Assembly: GCA_964446835.1 (NCBI GenBank) | Contig: CAYUQT010000007.1 | Coordinates: 149,234-213,233, forward strand | Direction of reading: 5' to 3' | DNA: 64,000 nucleotides | Origin: CAYUQT01 sp964446835 | Lineage (GTDB): Bacteria; Planctomycetota; Phycisphaerae; UBA1845; JAFGLZ01 | Part shown: piece after piece, positions 24,931-33,865 of the stretch | Layout of the letters: each line of letters opens with the position of its first letter | How positions within the stretch are numbered: the first letter of the stretch is position 1 | Notes under the pieces: model-generated | Told to the model about the DNA's origin: nothing | Seen by the model: only the letters and a program-made list of their open reading frames with translations | Database searches by the model: none | Translations under genes and position numbers: made by a program

Positions 24931-25860
24931 TCACGGCTTGACCAGTGTCCAGGTCTTGTCCGGGTTGTACTCGCGCATCGCCGCCGCCAGCTTGGCCGTG
25001 TTCGGTCCCAGGTCTTTCTGGAACAGCTTGCCCTGGTGGCTGATGACAAACGTCATCACCCCGGACGCTCGGTAATCGGCCGGCCAGGCGACCAGCGCAA
25101 AGCCGGCGATCATGTTCCCGTTGATGATATAGTCGTACTTTCCGCCGGGTGGGTTGGCGCCCTGGCGGGTGAGGATCTTGTAGTAATAGCCCATGTGCGG
25201 AGCGCCGGGCTTGCAGTCCTTCACGTCGCCGAAGCTGTCAGGCAGCAGCGCCTCCAGCGGGCTGGGCGGCTCGCCCGCTGCTACATTGTGCTCCCAGTAC
25301 AAGCCGTCGCGCTTGCCGGGGGTGCTGACGAATCGCTGTGCATACGTACGCACCTCGTCACCGTCGCGATCCACGGCGGCATACTCCACCTGCATCCGAA
25401 CATATTCGTAGCACACATCGATCACCGCCAGTTCGTCCTCGCCGATGCGCCGCGCCTGCAATTCCTCAAGGCCAGCGTCCGTATCGAACCGCCAGCCTGC
25501 TGCTTCCTTCACCAGCGGGATCGGTACCGGCCAGAGTTCGCGACCAACGACGAGGATGGCCTTGGCGTCCCCCTGTTCCTTAACCTCCAAGTGCGCCTGC
25601 GCCTTGTCATAGAAAGCCTGCCGATATCGGCGCTCATCGCCATCGTCGATTCGCTTGAGTTGTTCGCCGTATCGCTCACCCAGCATCCGCACCAATGCGG
25701 CCGAGTCATTGTTCTTGCACGCCTTCAGCAAGGTATCAACGGCGGCCTGCGTGGTTGGGAAAACCTGTTGGGAAGGCTGAGACTCCGGAGTCCGCCCACT
25801 GGCTACGGATCCACCGACGATCGCCGCCAGCAGCATTCCGACGCATCTTCTATTAATCAC
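24931..25860 (-). CDS. DUF2950 family protein, secreted
   Basis: The protein has 309 residues. The GTG at 25860 is chosen because AAAGGGAG sits eight bases before it and it opens a signal peptide (MINRRCVGMLLAAIVGGSVASG). The body has the family phrases FPTTQAAVDTLLKACKNND, RIGEDELAVIDVCYEYVRMQ, YDYIINGNMIAGFALVAWPA and GVMTFVISHQGKLFQKDLG. The family is uncharacterised, found in Gram-negative envelopes, and is usually encoded next to DUF3300, as here. Confidence 0.9.
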   Translation of the reverse strand: MINRRCVGMLLAAIVGGSVASGRTPESQPSQQVFPTTQAAVDTLLKACKNNDSAALVRMLGERYGEQLKRIDDGDERRYRQAFYDKAQAHLEVKEQGDAKAILVVGRELWPVPIPLVKEAAGWRFDTDAGLEELQARRIGEDELAVIDVCYEYVRMQVEYAAVDRDGDEVRTYAQRFVSTPGKRDGLYWEHNVAAGEPPSPLEALLPDSFGDVKDCKPGAPHMGYYYKILTRQGANPPGGKYDYIINGNMIAGFALVAWPADYRASGVMTFVISHQGKLFQKDLGPNTAKLAAAMREYNPDKTWTLVKP

Positions 25861-25936
25861 GTGCGTTTCTCCCTTTATGTGTTGAACTCGGAATCGAAAC
25901 ATCGCATGTCCTCCGGTGAATCCCGAGCCAAGTGCT

Positions 25937-27130
25937 CTAACGCCGCCCGCCGCGCCCGCCGCCACCACTACGCCCGCCGCCACCCATGCTGCTGCGGCCG
26001 CGCATGCTTGCCTGGTTCGTACGGGCGCCACCCGACATGTTCCCGAAAGAGCCGCCGCTGCGGCCGGCTGAACCTCGTCCGGCGCCGGCAGCACCCGCGG
26101 CGCCACCTCCGATGCCGGCCTGTCCGCCTGCTCCCTGACGACCGACGCCGGCTGCACCTCGTCCGGCGCCGGCAGCACCCGCGGCACCACCTCCGATGCC
26201 GGCCTGTCCGACCGCGCCCTGACGGCCGACGCCTCCTGCTCCACGGGGATCAAGCGCGCCGCGTGGATCAAGCGCGCCGCGTGGATCCGCCACGCCGCGC
26301 GGGTCATTCCGCCCTCGGGGGTCCGCGACACCCCGCGGATCAAGCGCTCCCCGCGGGTCAAGCGCCCCGCGGGGATCGGCCACGCCTCGTGGGTTGTAAG
26401 GGGCGGCCGGACGGGCGTAAGTTCCGTACGGGACCGGATACGCCCCGTGAGTCACGTAGCCTCCGTGCCAGTCGCAGTGGTCGTCCGCCAGAAGCGCCCC
26501 CACTGTCGCTCCTGCAGCAAACCCGACCGCCGCAGCCGCAGCCGTGTAACCGGGGCTCGTTTGATTGACGACGATTGCCTGCGGGTCGTAGGTGGGCACA
26601 TACACGACCGCGGGGTTGGCCGGAACAATCGTAACCGCTTCCTGCTCGACAACGACCTTCTGCTTGTCGTTGGTTTGCAGTGCCCCATTGGCCATCGCCG
26701 TCGTGCGCACCTCCTGGATCGCCTTCATCACGTCAGCTTGTTGCGCCAGGACGGCCTTCCCGAGATTGTCAGTCCAGTCCAGGTTCTCATCCATGCGGTA
26801 CAACACGTCGGGGAACTTCAGCAGCACGAACACGCTCGTGTTCCACTTCGCATCCGGCTTCGGTTCGGCCTTGCCGTTGTTCTTGCGCAGGAACCGCGCG
26901 GCCGCGACCACGTCCAACCCCGCAGTCGACGCCGGCAGGATGTGGGCCATGAGTGCATCCGGATACAGCGCGATCGGCGCCACCAACTCTTGAAGTTCGG
27001 CCGCACCGAGCTTGACCGGCGCCTGTGCCGCCGTGTTGCCCGCCGCGGGCGCCTGAGCCAGCCCAGTCTGCGGCGCGCCGAGCGCCACGCAGGCCAGCAC
27101 GATGGCGATACCGAATGATTGTCGTTTCAT
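25937..27130 (-). CDS. DUF3300 family protein with Asp-Pro-Arg-Gly repeats
   Basis: The protein has 397 residues. The start at 27130 (MKRQSFGIAIVLACVALGAP) follows AAGGAG and opens a signal peptide. Residues 40 to about 200 are the DUF3300 domain (LQELVAPIALYPDALMAHIL, VVYVPTYDPQAIVV). The tail is low-complexity: repeats of the unit DPRG(A/V)(L/A), then two copies of a GGxGRQGAxGQAGIGGG unit, then Ser/Gly/Arg-rich sequence. Many relatives have similar disordered tails. It partners DUF2950, 76 bp downstream. The start overlaps a remnant sulfatase frame by ATGA. Confidence 0.9.
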   Translation of the reverse strand: MKRQSFGIAIVLACVALGAPQTGLAQAPAAGNTAAQAPVKLGAAELQELVAPIALYPDALMAHILPASTAGLDVVAAARFLRKNNGKAEPKPDAKWNTSVFVLLKFPDVLYRMDENLDWTDNLGKAVLAQQADVMKAIQEVRTTAMANGALQTNDKQKVVVEQEAVTIVPANPAVVYVPTYDPQAIVVNQTSPGYTAAAAAVGFAAGATVGALLADDHCDWHGGYVTHGAYPVPYGTYARPAAPYNPRGVADPRGALDPRGALDPRGVADPRGRNDPRGVADPRGALDPRGALDPRGAGGVGRQGAVGQAGIGGGAAGAAGAGRGAAGVGRQGAGGQAGIGGGAAGAAGAGRGSAGRSGGSFGNMSGGARTNQASMRGRSSMGGGGRSGGGGRGGRR

Positions 27131-27312
27131 GGTTTGGTCTCCTTCGGAAAGGACACGGCACAACCGATGTCTGCGTAGTCCGTGTCGGCGGCGACAATGA
27201 GTAGGGTGTTCGGTTTGCCCGTCGGGCTGTCGGCCGTTACAGTAACGGACAGTCCGAACGCAAGCAAGGCAGCAAGAGTTACGGCGGCGGCTACTGATCG
27301 TGTGCTCGACAT
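27127..27312 (-). pseudogene. Remnant of a sulfatase gene start
   Basis: This frame encodes MSSTRSVAAAVTLAALLAFG and continues to TLLIVAADTDYADIGC, which parallels residues 1-51 of the sulfatase at 23063-24757. It then leaves the family and stops. The metal-binding Asp-Asp of the real enzyme reads Ala-Asp here. The stop codon overlaps the start of the DUF3300 gene as ATGA. It therefore survives as a 61-codon open frame with a signal peptide, which could act as a leader for DUF3300 translation, but no enzyme activity is possible. Confidence 0.85.
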
Positions 27313-27416
27313 GTCCGGCATTCCCCAACTTGTCGCCTCCGGCAGAAAAGCAGTGCGAATGCTAGGGAGATTGTGTCGTCGGACAGGTGCCAGCGTCTAT
27401 CGGATTTCCGCAAATC
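27160..27416. repeat. 257-bp repeat, copy B (remnant sulfatase start)
   Basis: This is the partner of 24605-24861. It carries the remnant sulfatase start and its upstream region. The copy ends directly at the ATG (27417) that may start the AraC regulator, so the shared region includes whatever promoter serves the regulator and the leftward genes. Confidence 0.85.
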
Positions 27417-28454
27417 ATGAAAACCTTGCCGCGATCTACCATGCCGGTCGGTCCCAACTCCTCGTTGGCCGTTACAGTCGTGGAGATCAGCGACCCAACG
27501 GTAGTTGGCGAGACCATCGAAGTGATCCAGCAGGACGCGGTGCAACTGGAGTCAAAGCCCCTGCGGGTCCGGCGGGTCGTCGTTCGCCTGGATTCAAGCG
27601 TCCTGCTGTTCCAGTCGACCAACCAGCCCGTCCGCACGCGCACGGTTCTGCAGAGCGGTCTGGTGGCGTTTGTCGCCTTTGGCCCACGGGCTGCTGGTAC
27701 GGTGAATGGGTTGCCGGTCGGTCCTGACCGCGTTTTGGCGAGCACGGCAGGAGTCGAGGTGGAGTTTGTCGTTGCGGCTGGTTACGAGAGTGTGACCTTC
27801 ATGCTGCCGCCCGACGACATCCGGGCGCACCTTCGGGGCCGGCGTCGGGAGGGACAATTCCGCCTCCCGTCCGGCGTCGAACTGTTGCGGATGAGCGTTG
27901 CCGCTGCCTCGGGACTCTACGACTGGGGTAGACGCCTCGTCAACATGGCCGCGAGACAGCCCCAGGTGTTTGACATACCGCAGACGCAGGCCGCCGCTCA
28001 AGTCGAACTCCTCGAAACCCTTCTGGCGACGGTCGGTTCGGCCGCCAACGTCGAGTCCGCGCCTCGCGACCTGACACGGCAGGCTCACAGTCAGGTCGTA
28101 CAGCTCGCCGAACATTACGCCCTGACGCATACCGCCGAACGTCTGTACGTGACCGACCTGTGCGAGGCAGCGGCGGTGAGCGAGCGGACGTTGCAGTACG
28201 CTTTCAAGGAGGTGATGGGGATGACCCCGCTCGCCTACCTGACCCGTCTGCGACTGCATCGAGTGCGACAGGCGCTGCGGGCCGCGACCCATCGTTCGAC
28301 CACGGTGACGGCCGAAGCGCTGAGGTGGGGTTTCTGGCACTTCGGCGATTTCTCTCGGGCCTACAAGGAATGCTTCGGCGAGCTGCCATCGGACACCCTG
28401 CGACGAGAACCGGACACTGCGTCCGCGCCGGGCGGTCGGGACGAAGAGGTCTGA
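27417..28454 (+). CDS. AraC family transcriptional regulator
   Basis: The protein has 345 residues from the ATG at 27417; an ATG ten codons earlier (27387) is also possible. Residues 1 to about 200 are a sensor domain like those of AraC-binding-like (DUF2950-independent) regulators. The C-terminal part has two helix-turn-helices: LYVTDLCEAAAVSERTLQYAFKEV and ALRWGFWHFGDFSRAYKECFGELPSDTL, the latter being the AraC signature. It is divergent from the remnant sulfatase and DUF3300 genes. Because the 257-bp repeat carries the same upstream region, it may also have controlled the sulfatase cluster. Confidence 0.88.
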   Translation: MKTLPRSTMPVGPNSSLAVTVVEISDPTVVGETIEVIQQDAVQLESKPLRVRRVVVRLDSSVLLFQSTNQPVRTRTVLQSGLVAFVAFGPRAAGTVNGLPVGPDRVLASTAGVEVEFVVAAGYESVTFMLPPDDIRAHLRGRRREGQFRLPSGVELLRMSVAAASGLYDWGRRLVNMAARQPQVFDIPQTQAAAQVELLETLLATVGSAANVESAPRDLTRQAHSQVVQLAEHYALTHTAERLYVTDLCEAAAVSERTLQYAFKEVMGMTPLAYLTRLRLHRVRQALRAATHRSTTVTAEALRWGFWHFGDFSRAYKECFGELPSDTLRREPDTASAPGGRDEEV

Positions 28455-28539
28455 CGAGGGAACCGGACCAACGCCGGCGTCGTCCGGGAAGCCGCCGAAG
28501 AAGTGGAGAGTTGCGGGCCGGGTTTCAAAGGTGGCTAAG

Positions 28540-29796
28540 TCAGCGGGCCGGCTCAGCCGGCGGCGTCGAGCCGGAAACGACGCAGCGGGCATCCGGCGGA
28601 TCGACGAAGTTCTGCTGGGCCTGGATAACCTTCCCGCGGGACACCTCGTAACGGTGGACCCAGACGCGATAGCGGAGTCGCAAGGGCTCGCCGGGTTTAA
28701 TCTCGGTCTTCTCCTGGCCGGGCCAGGCGGGATTGAGGAAGCCGTAGGACCGATTCGTCCATTTCTGCGGGAAGCCGGGATTGCACGGGGCATCGAAGAT
28801 CGCCAGACCGCTGATCGTGTCCGAGCCCTGGGTGAACCGCCCCGACAGGTCGCTCCACGTCATGGCAACGTTGTCCACGTGGTCGGCAAGCAACCCCTCC
28901 GGCCCCATGACCGTCGTTCCCCTGCGAGGGGCGAAGCGGACGCTGAATCCGCCGTAGCCTTTCTTGTATTCGATCTCTCCGCCGATCACGACCGGTCCGT
29001 CGACGGCGGCGAATGTCAGGTAGACGTCGATCGCGCGACCTTCGGGGCCGGTTCGCCAGAAGCACAGTTCGACCGTCTCTTCCACCAGGGTTCGACCCGC
29101 GGCGACCCAGTCGTTGGCCACTCGAAGCACGGCACAAACCGGACCGGCCTGACGGCTCAGCACCTTCTTGTGCCGGTGGCCGATCTCACCTACCGACCAC
29201 TGATCGTAGTGCTTGCCGGCCGCCTCGACCCGCGGCCAGGCCCAGAACAACCCGCGGTGGTGGAAATGGTCGCGCGGAAAATCGTCGGTGAGCACGGTGC
29301 CGTCGAGATCGTGGACGGGGTGGATATAGCACGACCGTCGATAGCGCGGCGGCACGCCGTCCTTCAGGATCGCGCCCCGCACGAAGGTGGCCACGGGGCG
29401 ATCGCCCTCGCGGATCAGGATCCGGTCCTTGTCGGAGTCGTCGAACGCCAGGCCGCTGGGTTCGGGGGCATCGGCGGTCACGCGGAATCGGCGGGTGATC
29501 TCCGATGGGGCGCGGGGCGGCATCATGAAACACATCACGACCGACGGTTCCGCCACGATCTGAACGGGGATGCGCCGGGCCGTGCCCTCCTCGACCAAGA
29601 CAAAATCGCCGGTCGGCAGCTTGATGTCCTTCGGCACGGGCATCATCACAGGCGTGCTGACCAGGCCATGATGGGGTTTGCAGCGGACGTCCACGAAGGT
29701 CTCCGCCTTGGCGCTAACGGCGAAGGCAATCAGCAGGCACGCCTGAAAGGCACTGCACCATCGAAGCGTTTGCCGCAGGTGACGGGTCGTTGTCAT
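28540..29796 (-). CDS. DUF6807 (PmoA-like) family secreted protein
   Basis: The protein has 418 residues. The start at 29796 (MTTTRHLRQTLRW) has GGAGGG upstream and opens a signal peptide ending near AVSAKAE. The family phrase DHFHHRGLFWAW is present near residue 175, with RSCYIHPVHDLDGTVLTDDFP before it and VMGPEGLLADHV, MTWSDLSGRF after it. DUF6807 proteins are frequent in planctomycetes and Bacteroidetes near glycan genes and are named PmoA in some annotations, but no activity is established. It is a likely periplasmic beta-sandwich. It lies just upstream of the PrcB-like gene's end, on the same strand. Confidence 0.85.
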   Translation of the reverse strand: MTTTRHLRQTLRWCSAFQACLLIAFAVSAKAETFVDVRCKPHHGLVSTPVMMPVPKDIKLPTGDFVLVEEGTARRIPVQIVAEPSVVMCFMMPPRAPSEITRRFRVTADAPEPSGLAFDDSDKDRILIREGDRPVATFVRGAILKDGVPPRYRRSCYIHPVHDLDGTVLTDDFPRDHFHHRGLFWAWPRVEAAGKHYDQWSVGEIGHRHKKVLSRQAGPVCAVLRVANDWVAAGRTLVEETVELCFWRTGPEGRAIDVYLTFAAVDGPVVIGGEIEYKKGYGGFSVRFAPRRGTTVMGPEGLLADHVDNVAMTWSDLSGRFTQGSDTISGLAIFDAPCNPGFPQKWTNRSYGFLNPAWPGQEKTEIKPGEPLRLRYRVWVHRYEVSRGKVIQAQQNFVDPPDARCVVSGSTPPAEPAR

Positions 29797-29849
29797 GGAA
29801 CCCTCCCGCCGGAATCGCGCCCACGTCTGTTCGTTCTCCCGGCGTGTGG

Positions 29850-30395
29850 TTACATCCCGAACAGCGGCGAGGCCGCTCCGGGTTTGGGCATCCGTGGTTC
29901 GAGCGTGAAGTCCTCCACGTTGAGGTCGCTGCGAGGAACAACCACGACGTGGTAGGGGCATACCAGCTTCATGGGCGGTTTCGCCTCGGGCGATGGGCGG
30001 CGGATGGCGATGTCAACCTTTATCAGAGAGCCCTCTCGCCACACCCTCTGGATGCGGATCGCGTACTGGTCGGACATGACGCGCCCCATCGCCGCCACCA
30101 GGACCATCTGGGTGTTGAAATCGACGGGAACGTCGGCAATGGGACAGTAGGCCATTTGAGGCCGGCTTCGAATCGCCAGCCGTGCCGGGTAGGTGGGACC
30201 GCCGTGGGTGGCACCGCGCTCCCACTGGATGGGAAACTCCTCCGACTCATTTTGCGCCGTGTCGGACCATCCGGTGCTGCCCGAGCATCCCGGCAGCGTG
30301 AGCATCAGGCAGAGGCCGAACATCGCCGTGGCGCATACGAGGTGCCCCGGCTGACAGGGAAGCCGCTCTGCCGGGTGCATCGCCCCGATCGACAT
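29850..30395 (-). CDS. Lipoprotein with PrcB-like C-terminal domain
   Basis: The protein has 181 residues from the ATG at 30395; another ATG at 30380 is possible. A hydrophobic segment (FGLCLMLTLPGCSGS) ends in a lipobox Cys. The C-terminal 100 residues follow the PrcB_C pattern: VDFNTQMVLVAAMGRVMSDQYAIRI, then LIKVDIAIRRPSP, then KLVCPYHVVVVPRSD. In spirochaetes PrcB-related proteins help a protease complex, but most members are unassigned. It sits between the DUF6807 and SCP2-like genes on the same strand with 30- to 53-bp gaps, so they may form an operon. Confidence 0.65.
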   Translation of the reverse strand: MSIGAMHPAERLPCQPGHLVCATAMFGLCLMLTLPGCSGSTGWSDTAQNESEEFPIQWERGATHGGPTYPARLAIRSRPQMAYCPIADVPVDFNTQMVLVAAMGRVMSDQYAIRIQRVWREGSLIKVDIAIRRPSPEAKPPMKLVCPYHVVVVPRSDLNVEDFTLEPRMPKPGAASPLFGM

Positions 30396-30424
30396 GGACG
30401 TTCTGGTGGAATCGGCCGGTGTCC

Positions 30425-31210
30425 TCACGCGATCAGCCCCTCGATCCGTTTCATGAAGATACCGATTTCCTTGGCGTATTCGGGACTGCCGTCGAGGTCG
30501 AGATGCCCTTCCTTGACGGCCTGCACGGTGTCGACCTGGCTGGTCAGAACGGCGAAGGCCCCGTCGATGCCGTTGAACCGCATATGAACGAAGGGGCGGC
30601 GGCGGGCGTAGGTTCCGCGCCCCGCCTTGGTCTTGCCCGCCTTCATTCGCACATAGGCACAGGGCCCGTCGGGCAGGACCGACCACTGATAGATGCGGTC
30701 CGGGCTCTTGGCGCAGAAGGCAACCATTTCCGGCTCGCCGCCCTTGTTGAGCTGGCTGAGCGCCGTGGTGACCATATACAGCAGCAGCTTCACTTTAAGC
30801 GCCTTGCGGGCCGGGTCCGTCGGGATAACCGACGGCAGCAGAATCTTCAGAGACAGTAGCAGGGGCACGACCTTCAGGAGCAGCCCGAGGCGATACCACC
30901 CGCCGATCTTGGGGATTGCCGTCTTGCCGGTCAGAAAGGCCACGAGCTTGGCCGGTGTCGAGAACCGAAAGGCGATGGTCGGATTCGGATGAATCTCGTG
31001 CTTGATGTTCAGCACGCCGTCGATCCATTCCAGACAAGAGCCCAAGTCGCTGCCCGTCACGGCGAACTGCACGACGGCATTGACGCCGGCAAACTTGGCG
31101 CCCTTGGCGGAGTCCTCTTCGAGGATGACCTTGAGCAGAGGCAGGGCCCCGCGGAGAAGGATCCTCGCTGCGAGCACGTCGCGATCCACGCCGGTGTTTT
31201 CCTGAGTCAT
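30425..31210 (-). CDS. SCP2 sterol-carrier-like protein
   Basis: The protein has 261 residues from the ATG at 31210. Two halves show the hydrophobic-groove pattern of SCP2-like folds: TIAFRFSTPAKLVAFLTGK near residue 90 and GAFAVLTSQVDTVQAVKEGHLDLDGSPEY near the end. A leucine-rich helix (LGLLLKVVPLLLSLKILLP) lies between. It would bind a lipid or fatty molecule; there is no signal peptide. The assignment rests on pattern resemblance and may be wrong. Confidence 0.5.
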   Translation of the reverse strand: MTQENTGVDRDVLAARILLRGALPLLKVILEEDSAKGAKFAGVNAVVQFAVTGSDLGSCLEWIDGVLNIKHEIHPNPTIAFRFSTPAKLVAFLTGKTAIPKIGGWYRLGLLLKVVPLLLSLKILLPSVIPTDPARKALKVKLLLYMVTTALSQLNKGGEPEMVAFCAKSPDRIYQWSVLPDGPCAYVRMKAGKTKAGRGTYARRRPFVHMRFNGIDGAFAVLTSQVDTVQAVKEGHLDLDGSPEYAKEIGIFMKRIEGLIA

Positions 31211-31341
31211 GGATGCACCCCAATAGTTCAACGTGAATTATGCAGGATCGGAACGAGCCTGTCACGCCATTGTCATCGGATGTCCGATGTCGGAATCAAC
31301 CCTGCCGGACGATCGACCCCAACCTCTGCGACGGATCTGAG

Positions 31342-32277
31342 CTACTCGTAAGGGGACAGCTCTCCCCGACCGAGCCGGTCGAGAAACCGCACCAGGTAGT
31401 ACTGCATCGTCATGTGCGGCACCGCCTGTCCGGCCGCGTGAGCCTGTCGAACGGGCTCGCCCAGAATCGACTCGACCTCGAGCGGCCGCTTCATCTCATA
31501 GTCGATCTGCATACTGGTTCGATAGTGCCCCATCGTCTGGGTATAAGTCATCATCCTGGTGATTAAGGGTTCGGCGACAATCGAGCACCCGCACGCATTG
31601 CCGGCCTCGATCGTTTCGATCATCAGATGCTGCGCCAGGCTTCGCAGGCCGGCGTCTTCGAGGATCCGCAGCGTGCTCACCCCACCGGCCGTCACACTCA
31701 GCGTGTTGAAGGGGATGTTCCAGACCAGCTTCTCCCATCGCCCCTGTTTCAACGACACTAAGGGGTGGGCATCGAGCCCGGCCTCCTGAAACAGCGTCAC
31801 CACGCGGTTGACCTCATTCGGATCGTCCAGCAGGTGACCGATGGTCACGTAGCCGTAGTCGAGATGATGGACGTGCCCCGATTCGCCCCGATTGCAGCAG
31901 ATGAACGCCAGGCCGCCCAGAATTCGCCACGGTTCGAACCACCCGCTCAGTCGCTCTTCGGCACCCAGGCCGTTCATGAGGGCCAGAATACGGGTGTTCG
32001 GCCCCACGCAGGGCCTTAGCAGGGGTTCCGCCTGATCCAGCGCCGTAGTCTTGAGCGAACAGACGATCAGGTCGACCGGCCCGATCTCCTCGGGCCGCGC
32101 ATAACAGGAGACCCGATCCAGCCGAAAGTCGCCTTGGCAACTGTGAATGGTCAGCCCGCCCGTGCGGACGGCGTCGTAATCGCGGCGCATCAGGAAGTGA
32201 ACCTGCGACCCGGCCCGCGCGAGCCGTGCCCCATAGAAGCACCCCACCGCGCCGCTGCCGATCACCGCAATTCGCAT
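31342..32277 (-). CDS. Ketopantoate reductase family protein (PanE/ApbA)
   Basis: The protein has 311 residues, the usual length. The N-terminal Rossmann motif is IAVIGSGAVGCFYGARLARAG; then DLIVCSLKTTALDQA and ILALMNGLGAEERLSGWF, matching the family's LxNGLG and KT motifs. The conserved Lys is in WEKLVWNIPFNTLSV, with E and N further on (EVESILGEPVRQA). It reduces 2-dehydropantoate with NADPH in pantothenate synthesis, though paralogues act on other 2-oxo acids. No pan genes are near, so the substrate is inferred. Confidence 0.9.
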   Translation of the reverse strand: MRIAVIGSGAVGCFYGARLARAGSQVHFLMRRDYDAVRTGGLTIHSCQGDFRLDRVSCYARPEEIGPVDLIVCSLKTTALDQAEPLLRPCVGPNTRILALMNGLGAEERLSGWFEPWRILGGLAFICCNRGESGHVHHLDYGYVTIGHLLDDPNEVNRVVTLFQEAGLDAHPLVSLKQGRWEKLVWNIPFNTLSVTAGGVSTLRILEDAGLRSLAQHLMIETIEAGNACGCSIVAEPLITRMMTYTQTMGHYRTSMQIDYEMKRPLEVESILGEPVRQAHAAGQAVPHMTMQYYLVRFLDRLGRGELSPYE

Positions 32278-32298
32278 AGCCCGTCGTTTAAGTGTCTC

Positions 32299-33633
32299 TT
32301 ATGAACCGGCCTTCTGAACCTGATCGGCCGTCGGGATGCTCGAAAGACGTTTCTTCAGGTCTTCGAAAAGCCCGTCGATTCCGCTCAGCAGTTCGCCCAG
32401 ACCCGCCTGAGCCGAAGCCCGCTCATTGCCATCGGTGCTGCTGCGGATCTGAGATTCGAATTTCTCGATCTGCTCCTTGCGAGCGCTGCGATAGCTCTGA
32501 GCCTGTTCCTGAAGGTCCTTGAGAATGGCCATGGCGCTCGACTTCTGGGATTCATCGAGCCCGTACTTGGCGATGAACTGGTTGACGTAGGCGACCCACT
32601 GGTTCTCGTCCGGGAGCGACGACCGCTTCTCCTGCGAAGGGGCCCCCACGCTGCCCGGCTGATCTCCGATTCGCATGGGACCGCTGCGGAAGCGGTTGGG
32701 ACGGTCTCCAGTCGCTGTCGGATTGGGGCCACCGGGCGTTTGGGGTGCGTTCGGCGCCTGGCCGCGCGCCGAGGAGCCGTCGGCCGATCGAGTCGCCGCG
32801 CCGCCGGCCGCCGAGGGGCCGCCCCCTTCCGGATGACCGGCCATCTGAATCGCGTCCTTCTGCATGCCCCACGCCTCGGGGGCCCATTTGCCCTGCTCCC
32901 ACTCTTTCATGTCCCGATGCAGATTCTGAGTGTGGTGATCGACGACTTCGAGATCCCTATCCAACTTCTGACGCTGCTCGGCAGTAAGATTCTCGGCGGC
33001 GAACTTGCCCACCATGACAAGATCCTCTCCGTACTGCCGTTCCATGATCGGGCGGACCACCTTGACCCAGCGAGCGACCTGTTCCGGCGTGAAGGGCTTA
33101 TTGGCCAGTCGCGTCTCAACCGCCTCCTTCACCACGGGCATGATTTGTTCGCCGTATTTCATGAAGAGCTGAAACTGGCTGCGGATGAACAGCGATTGGG
33201 CCTTCTTCACCTGCTCGTCATTCAGGCCGTATCGCTCACGAATCAGGTCCGTGCCGACCTTCATCCGGGCGTTGAAATCCCACGGCGGTGCCTTCTGTGT
33301 TTCGATGATCACCCGCTTGAAGAACTGCTCCGTCTCGCTGTTCATGCCGGAAGCGGCAAATCGCTCCTCAATCATCTGCTGCATATCGCGGGCATGCTTC
33401 TCCCAGGGTCCGCTGCGGTTGATCTTGGCCGCCAGTTCGTTCGCCTGATCGAAGAGTTGCTGATACCGGGACTGCTGCGTGGCCGGCGACGGGGCAGGCG
33501 GAGGCGGGCCGGCCGGTCTGTTGAGTCGATTCCCAGCCGGTGGACCCACCGGCGGTCGGGAGACCTCCTGGGACCATCCGACAGACGCCCACAAACAGCC
33601 TATACAAACGATCCAACCCAACAGGTACTTCAT
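32299..33633 (-). CDS. Hypothetical secreted protein, Pro/Gly-rich linkers
   Basis: The protein has 444 residues. The start at 33633 (MKYLLGWIVCIGCLWASVGW) is favoured by GAGG nine bases upstream and by a clean signal peptide. A proline-rich segment follows, then a helical domain (QRKLDRDLEVVDHH, FTPEQVARWVKVV), a Gly/Pro/Ala-rich linker and a second helical part near the end (YGLDESQKSSAMAILKDLQEQ). The repeated LNDEQVKKAQ and LDESQKSSA phrases suggest two diverged copies of a four-helix motif like those in CpxP/Spy-type or planctomycete DUF proteins. Function is unknown. Confidence 0.7.
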   Translation of the reverse strand: MKYLLGWIVCIGCLWASVGWSQEVSRPPVGPPAGNRLNRPAGPPPPAPSPATQQSRYQQLFDQANELAAKINRSGPWEKHARDMQQMIEERFAASGMNSETEQFFKRVIIETQKAPPWDFNARMKVGTDLIRERYGLNDEQVKKAQSLFIRSQFQLFMKYGEQIMPVVKEAVETRLANKPFTPEQVARWVKVVRPIMERQYGEDLVMVGKFAAENLTAEQRQKLDRDLEVVDHHTQNLHRDMKEWEQGKWAPEAWGMQKDAIQMAGHPEGGGPSAAGGAATRSADGSSARGQAPNAPQTPGGPNPTATGDRPNRFRSGPMRIGDQPGSVGAPSQEKRSSLPDENQWVAYVNQFIAKYGLDESQKSSAMAILKDLQEQAQSYRSARKEQIEKFESQIRSSTDGNERASAQAGLGELLSGIDGLFEDLKKRLSSIPTADQVQKAGS

Positions 33634-33865
33634 ATGACTCATCCTCACTTCCAGCAACCTTAAGATTCTAGCCGCGTCGGGGCCGATGCTCCAGAGGTTG
33701 CGGGCACATTGGCAGGACACTAGTATTACAGGGCAACCGGTGTGGTTTCGGAGGCGCCCTGCAAGTCCGCACAAGCCTCTCGCGCCGGAAGGGCCGCCGA
33801 GCCGGGCATATGCCCCAGTTCGCGGAGAAACGTTCCCGTGTACTTGCGGGAGAAGCGAGGCGATC

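Noticed and set aside
24832..26568. A 578-codon plus-strand frame
   Set aside because: It lies antisense to DUF2950 and DUF3300, is Arg-rich and has no domains.
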